From Tetragonia tetragonoides (Eukaryota; Streptophyta; Magnoliopsida; Caryophyllales; Aizoaceae), in NCBI GenBank assembly GCA_038025085.1, contig CM076146.1, positions 18,636,001-18,700,000 on the forward strand: a stretch of DNA of 64,000 nucleotides, read 5' to 3'. A model generated the notes under the pieces. That model ran no database searches, was not told the origin of the DNA, and worked only from the letters and a program-made list of their open reading frames with translations. Both the position numbers and the translations under genes were made by a program. This document shows positions 60,001-64,000 of this stretch, piece after piece. Each line of letters begins with the position of its first letter. Position 1 is the stretch's first letter.

Positions 60001-63000
60001 ATTATCTGTAAACATTTGTCAAATCTGTACGTACTTGTAATCTAAACCCCAATACCTATGTGAAATAAATTACTAAAAGATTTCTAATTTTTCTGGGGGA
60101 TTAAACATGTCCCTTAATTGTTCCAGTTACATTGCTTGGGTGTAACTGTTTTTGTGTCAGCCAGTCCGTGACCCATTTGCTTCTTTTAATAGTTGTATTG
60201 AGATGTACCTTCGGCCTCCTTCGGCTAGTGAAGAAGCTCGGATAAATGATTGGATCAAGGTGCGGCAGTCTGGAATTCGTTATTATCTCTCACTTGGTGA
60301 TCAGAGAATTGTTGACAAACATTTCATCATCAGGCCCAAGGCAGAGTTTGAGGTAAGTGTTTCTTTTGGACAGTCGAACTGACCAAGCATTTAGTAGTCG
60401 TTCGGAAGTGAGTTTCTAGTAACACAAGTACTTTAATATATCCAAGCCCTGGGAAATATGTATCAAAATATTCCACAAATTGTGACAAGTTGTCCTGGTG
60501 TTTTTGATCTATAACTCAAAGGACAGCGGGTTGGATGAGGATACATTCTGTTTGTTTAAGTGGGTCATTGATGAAATGGAGAAGTTCAGCATGTACTGCC
60601 TGGTGTGTTGAATGATTTTCAATGTCGGCTAGTATGCTATAAACAATTGACCTTTTATCACGCACAAGTTTGGAGGGCAGGACTGTAGTATAACAGATGT
60701 CAGTACAGGGTTATGTGACAAATTGTGGTAGAACTGAAAGAGTGGGGCTTAGGGTGGCTTGTATTGGTTTTATTTGGTTGTTCAAGTTAACTCTCATATT
60801 GTTTGATCAACTAGAAATTTTCTTGTCGTCTCAATGCTCTTGAATTAGTATAGCTTTATCTGTGTTGGAAAGTATGTCTTTAACTCTTTAAATGGCCAAC
60901 AAGAATAACCCAAACTTGCTGGCATTGTGGTGTTATTTGTCAAGGTTTCTGCTTCGTGCATGTCAAAGAAAAGTTCCTATAAATGATGTAAGCTTCATCC
61001 CGAAACAGTAGGGAGCTTTTGGTGTTTGCTGATAGGTCTTTGCTTCTTTAACTAGGAGGAACTTGGGGTAAAGCATGGGGATTTCACTAACTCACTTATA
61101 AATCACTAATCATACGTAAGACTTCTAGTTCTACGTAATTTATTATATGTTACGACTGTTCAAATGTAATATGTGTTTGCTATCTGATGATATTTCGTAT
61201 GGAATCAGAGCCATTTCTTTATTACAATGCTACCTCTTATTGTGATACGGAAGGATCCTAAGTGATGTTTCTTCCGTAGAAGTAGAAGAACATACCTTAT
61301 AGTGATGAGCCTATGACTAATACTTTGAAGAGACGATATTCTTAAATTTTCATGCTTGAAAATCCTTACCATTTTTCCAATTTTACTCTGAAAGCAGGTT
61401 GGGAGGACGACACTTGGTGGTTTGCTAGCACTTGGCTATAATGTTGTGGCCAGTTATAAAAGGGCATCACTGACTTGTAACTTCGGAGAAGTTTCATTGT
61501 CATTTGAAACAATAGATTCTCTAAGTGAGACATTCATGGTTCTGAGAGGTACCAATCGGAAGGTATGCAATGCACTTTGGTTGAAACATTATATACATTT
61601 TTAAACTTGATCAACTAGAGAATTATAGCTCTGCCAATTGCATACCAACATTACCCCAATGCCTCTTATCAAGTTATCAGACTCCCTCTGCATTATGAAA
61701 ATGCTGTTTCTATTGGATCATTGATTGGAACAACTTCCCAACCTATGAGAAGCAAAAAGCGAAATTTAGTGAGGGGTTCGAATTAATCAATTCTGCATCA
61801 AAGTTTAAAATTAGCGAACAGTTTCTCTTCTATGGACCTCATTTGGAAATCCTTTATATTATTTGTGATGTGTGTGCCTTTGTAGTGGATAATTTTGATA
61901 GCAACCAACCAATTTTTTATTTTTATCCTAGGCAGGTAGAGGTGGAAAATGGAATGTCCTGTTTTTCTTGTTTTTTTGATGAGATAAATTGAAATTGTCA
62001 TTACAATGAGTAAGCTATAGCTATGGAGGTTTCCCTTAATGAAAGTATTAAGTGACAATTCTTGCAGCAGTCTCACATCATGTCAGTTTTGCTTAACAAA
62101 CAAAAGCGCTTCAGGTGCCTTTGCCTAAACAACGACAACAGTTTCAGGTTCTGCCAGAGTCTACAAGAAGTACCCTCTCCTGAGTTCAAAATGAAATTCT
62201 CACCATTACAAATTCTAACATTTCTCTCAATCAACTCACATCACAGATTCGAACCAAAAATTCCCCCCCCCCCAATGTATATTTTTTTAATGTTGTTTAT
62301 ATATTATGTTTTTGGCAAGGCATTTTCTCGTAATTTAACAAGTCTATTGTCAGAAGAGACGGGTCAGGAACAGATTTCATTCAACATACTTACTTTCTCT
62401 TATCTAGATTGTTGGTGCAGAAGCATTGACGATGGGTTTCACTGGGCCTTGGATAACAAAATCATATTTGGAGCTAATTCTTGAGCAGAAAGGTTGGTAC
62501 CACGTAGTTACATTTATCTTGGAATTGAAGGTGTGCTCCAGATGCAAATGATTTTTATATGTTTTTATCTATAATTAGTCTTATTATTATCATTTAGTGT
62601 TTCTATTCATAAATGTTTTTGTGCAGGAGTACCACGTCTGAATACTCCACCACCTTTAGCTGCCTCCTCAACAACCCGTAATCAGGAAAAAGTAGTTTCT
62701 GCACCACGACCTATCCGCATCACTCCAAATTTTGTTAGCCGGCTTGAAGATCTGTCTCAACCGTGGACTCGATCCCCAACCAAGTCCATGATGGAACCTG
62801 TATTAGCAACATGGCATTTCATCTCATCTGAACCTTCACGTGGTGCTACTTCTTCCATAGGTCTGTGATGCCTTCATTTAGGCAATTCTGTTAGCCATTA
62901 GTTGGGCAGCTCTTCACTATTACATGTTTATGGTTCTCTCATGAAGCAACTGCAGATCCATCTTCTTTCAGGGACAATATGCAACTTGCTCCAATGCCTG

Positions 63001-63188
63001 AATCATATGATTTGGATAGAGGGCTGCTTCTTTCTGTTCAAGCAATACAGGTGAGAAGCAAGGAAAGTTTTTTTGCCACCTGTGATTGAGATAAATCGAT
63101 CACTTGTCTTAAGATAATGGTTTCACTTTGTCTTTGTGATTTCAGGCACTGCTAGAGAATAAAGGTCTTCCAGTCATAGTTGGAATTG
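47942..63188 (+). CDS. Uridine-kinase-like P-loop / CYTH (TTM-related) protein, 14 exons, 3' end beyond window
   Basis: Exons joining in phase: 47942-48052, 48391-48503, 52210-52336, 53363-53461, 53531-53599, 53814-53948, 54066-54134, 58433-58488, 60193-60352, 61398-61562, 62408-62492, 62627-62860, 62956-63050, 63146-63188; 520 codons, no stop. Residues about 60-75 hold the Walker A motif GIGGPSGSGKS. DGTYALHAKLRSLLDIRVAV and VGGVHFSLLSKV are uridine kinase-like. Exons 8-11 form a CYTH/triphosphate-tunnel-like domain (EMYLRPPSASEEARINDWIK, FIIRPKAEFEV, SYKRAS). Exons 13-14 end LLENKGLPVIVGI, which should lead into a second P-loop. Closest family known to me: Arabidopsis AT2G01460-type proteins, related to TTM1/2. 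ATG 47942 follows the GA-rich leader. Introns 2, 7 and 8 are swollen by transposons. Introns 9 and 10 (60353-61397, 61563-62407) show nothing recognisable. Confidence 0.93.
48711..48781. repeat. Hairpin-forming inverted repeat
   Basis: CCAATGTGGG at 48711 pairs with CCCACATTGG at 48772-48781, and ATGGAATTCATC pairs with GATGAATTCCAT around a 7-base loop. Arms are about 31 bp with few mismatches. It could be a tiny foldback element or part of the adjacent LTR remnant. Confidence 0.7.
49479..49943 (-). pseudogene. Unrecognised ORF inside the intron-2 gypsy remnant
   Basis: 154 codons on the minus strand, with ISPPHYTLEKGKGIQREP and SAWELALIMGTLSRDQEP. No known domain is recognised. It lies between the gag fragments and the pol tail and may be an element-specific linker or captured sequence. 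It starts at 49943 with no clear signal, and it may simply be a chance-open relic. Confidence 0.35.
50620..50962 (-). pseudogene. Gag fragment of the intron-2 gypsy remnant
   Basis: The minus frame reads LKNLEQESTIGRYYEEFNKI, then after a frameshift WFVDELQYEIRKVVKMYMP and DAYSLAKLQEA. These match the conserved gag helices of Ty3/gypsy elements (the segment before the zinc knuckle). Broken and partial. Confidence 0.65.
51243..51499 (-). repeat. LTR of the intron-2 gypsy remnant
   Basis: 257 bp on the minus strand, from TGTCATACG to ATTATAACA, ending three bases before the primer site. Its first 22 bp are repeated with few changes at 48836-48815, the start of the other LTR. Confidence 0.65.
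51775..52140 (+). mobile_element. Two LINE 3' tails in tandem, intron 2
   Basis: The first (to about 51943) has TTTGAGGACTACTGGTCCTC, then TTGTAATG and ends TTCTTTATCATAAAAAAA. The second (about 51944-52140) has CTTTGGGCTAAGGCCGCTGG, CCTTGTCCTC and a similar AT-rich end. Both match the 3' ends seen in introns 7 and 8. Confidence 0.65.
52365..52492 (+). mobile_element. 5'-truncated tRNA-derived SINE next to the exon 3 donor
   Basis: Starts CAGAGGTCCCAGG, with B box GGTTCGAGTCT, a body GGTCGTTAACTTCAAGGCC and an A-rich end. It is flanked by CTTGTTGTTGTCA (52352-52364) and CTTGTTGTTTTCA (52493-52505). The A-box half is missing. It lies about 28 bp after the exon 3 splice donor and matches the SINE at 58511-58674. 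Confidence 0.75.
54220..54665 (+). mobile_element. LINE 3' fragment, intron 7
   Basis: The plus-strand reading contains the zf-RVT-like tail of a plant LINE (WCIWSELNARIIMEVSRPID, then ASLWAKAAGAFEG) and the family 3' end GAGGAATCCTTGTCCTC with TTGAATAAAAAG. No RT core is present, so it is 5'-truncated. Confidence 0.7.
55380..56105 (+). mobile_element. LINE 3' fragments with zf-RVT domain, intron 7
   Basis: A short tail (55385-55475, TTGAGGACTCCTGGCCCTC) precedes a longer fragment at 55560-56105. The longer one encodes a zf-RVT zinc-binding domain (RVCVLCNEAFETYLHLFLHC) and LFWCAWLEQNSRNFDGASRP, then the family tail with TTGAATAAAACTTTTC. A (G)9 run and a frameshift lie near 55730. Confidence 0.8.
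56140..57345 (+). mobile_element. LINE 3' fragment split by a MITE, intron 7
   Basis: The left half (56140-56438) has zf-RVT-like sequence and reads RNARVF up to the MITE. The right half (57121-57345) resumes NGVSDHVG and carries the tail GGAGGACCACTTGCCCTCC, ending TTTATCAAAAAAAAAAA. Removing the MITE with one TTA restores continuous reading. Confidence 0.8.
56439..57117. mobile_element. Harbinger/Tourist-like MITE with TTA duplication
   Basis: The left end GGGCATGTTCTTTTCAGCTG and the right end, complement GGGCTCGTTCTTTTCAACTG, form the inverted repeats. TTA flanks both sides (56436-56438 and 57118-57120), the PIF/Harbinger preference. The interior is many CCCAGTTTT/CCAGTTAC phrases around a TTA/ATT-rich core (56690-57020). 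No coding region. Confidence 0.85.
57381..57636. mobile_element. Tourist-like MITE copy 1 of a tandem pair
   Basis: Starts GGCTCTATTTGCCTCAACTT and ends AACGGAGCC, flanked by TTA at 57378-57380 and 57637-57639. It shares long stretches with copy 2, such as TCATGATGATAACTATGTCA and AAAGCATACTTTCAAA. Confidence 0.85.
57640..57917. mobile_element. Tourist-like MITE copy 2 of a tandem pair
   Basis: Starts GGCTCTGTTTGATTCAACTT and ends AAGCAGAGCC. It shares the middle TTA (57637-57639) with copy 1 and ends before TTA at 57918-57920. Related to but clearly diverged from copy 1. Confidence 0.85.
58511..58674 (-). mobile_element. Full-length tRNA-derived SINE, intron 8
   Basis: On the minus strand it begins ACCCTGAGAGGGTAGCTCAA (A box TAGCTCAACTGG), has a B-box-like GGTACAAGACC, and ends with an A-rich tail. 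It is flanked by TCTGATGAGCTGC (58498-58510) and TCTGATGGGCGGC (58675-58687), an 11 of 13 match. It lies just after the exon 8 donor. Confidence 0.82.
58720..59890 (+). mobile_element. Two LINE 3' fragments in tandem, intron 8
   Basis: The first (58720-59365) reads LWLNAVFAILWIFGLERNGR and ends GGAGGACAGCTTGTCCTCC with TTTCTTATAAAAAAAAC. The second (59366-59890) starts TTGGAAGCCTAAGGTCCTGT, a phrase also present near 58957 and 51808, and ends TTCTTGTCCTC with TTTCTTATCCAGGGAAAAAAA. Neither contains an RT core. Confidence 0.75.
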
Positions 63189-63754
63189 GTAATGAAAAAC
63201 ATCAACACATCTCTCTGTGTATCCTCCGTATCATCTTTCATTTCTTCTGTCTGCCTTCTTCCTTCTCTCCAATCTCTATCTCTACTAGTCCTTCCTAACC
63301 TCCACAGGCACCTATGAAACCTATTGGATGCTTCCCTTCTGATACTTCTGGATTGGTGCTGTGCTAGTGTGCCTGTGGTGAATCCACTGTATGCATGGTG
63401 GCAATTGCGATAGCTGTTCAATGCTATTTATATGACGTGCTAGAAATAATTTACTTTTGTGCATTATTCTGTATGTTTACGCACTACATAGCTGCTAGAC
63501 CTTGTCTCATTGCAGGGAGGTTATGTGTCACATAATGCTGAGATCTGCGTCGATGGTTTTCCACTGTTGAAATATCTATTGCAGGCTGTTTTCCTTTTTT
63601 TGACGTTGGCAGGTGAATGTGGATTGTTAATCATCTTTGTCACTTCATGTATTTGACATAAAGAGTGAGAGAAGAGCAGAGTGCTTGGGCATCCATTACT
63701 TATTCTGTATTTCTTTGCCTATTAGCTACTAAGGCTGACCTAAGAAGGGGAAGA

Positions 63755-64000
63755 TTCCGGGGAAATGTTCAGTGAACTGCTTTGGTGTGTATGGATGGAA
63801 ATATCAAGTCTTTCCGAATCAATATCTCATGGAAGATTTGGTGTTCCACGGAGTCTATGGAATAGGTTGTTTCGTGGTGTTGGGGAATATGTCCGGCTAC
63901 TGTTATGAAGTTCTTGCAAGTGCGCTTTGTGGGTTTTGGGAGGAGCAAGGAGAACCAGATGCTTTAGTTTAATTCTTTTTGCACAGTGTTATGGAGCATC
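63755..64000 (+). mobile_element. LINE 3' fragment running off the window
   Basis: The phrase TTCTTGCAAGTGCGCTTTGT with GGTTTTGGGAGGAGCAAGGA matches the equivalent part of the LINE copies near 56325, 59032 and 59545. It lies in the unfinished intron after exon 14. Confidence 0.6.

Noticed and set aside
60152..60192. Earlier acceptor TTTTGTGTCAG (60161) for exon 9
   Set aside because: It inserts a segment reading PVRDPFASFN with a stop or phase problem; the acceptor TTTTAATAG at 60192 gives the family reading NCIEMYLRPP.
63514..63660. GGAGGTTATG segment after an AG as exon 15 of the kinase gene
   Set aside because: Phase fits loosely but the product lacks the expected P-loop and continues into unrelated hydrophobic sequence and a stop.

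Overview
This is a repeat-dense, AT-rich nuclear segment of a flowering plant, most likely a eudicot. The evidence is plant Ty3/gypsy lineages (Tat/Ogre-like and chromovirus), CACTA and hAT transposons, an endogenous caulimovirid, and a many-exon gene for a plant-type uridine-kinase/CYTH protein. The species cannot be named from the sequence.

Layout. Positions 1-2681 look like part of a long terminal repeat (LTR) that cuts off the start of the next element. Positions 2682-36106 are one decayed Tat-type Ty3/gypsy element on the minus strand. From its 5' side at the right end it has an LTR, gag, protease, RT-RNase H and integrase, then an antisense plant-mobile-domain (PMD) gene split by five small introns. 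Its gag is interrupted twice. A CACTA transposon (12904-22627, ATT target duplication) itself carries a hAT transposon (13328-17689). A chromovirus (22676-34430, ATGGG target duplication) sits 43 bp of unique gag sequence away. The chromovirus carries an unrecognised extra ORF between its primer site and gag, with acceptor-like sites in front of both the extra ORF and gag. No intact mobile-element gene was found; all carry stops or frameshifts.

Positions 36107-42780 hold a broken endogenous pararetrovirus (Caulimoviridae, petuvirus/florendovirus-like) with its own TATA promoter at the right end. Next come two terminal-inverted-repeat elements lying in TA microsatellites. The larger one (43403-46985) carries an APS-kinase exon fragment, a tRNA-like gene and about 19 copies of an AAGTGACC-like motif, so it resembles a gene-capturing Pack-type element. 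A 5'-truncated LINE with an RNase H domain ends about 185 bp before the host gene.

The one apparently functional gene starts at 47942 and runs off the right edge. Fourteen exons join in frame (520 codons, no stop) into an N-terminal uridine-kinase-like P-loop domain, a CYTH/triphosphate-tunnel-like domain, and the lead-in to a probable second kinase domain. Its introns have collected a gypsy remnant, at least eight pieces of LINE 3' ends, two SINE copies and three Harbinger/Tourist-like MITEs, two of them in tandem with a shared TTA.

All assignments are by eye from reading frames, motifs, splice signals and target duplications. No database search was run.
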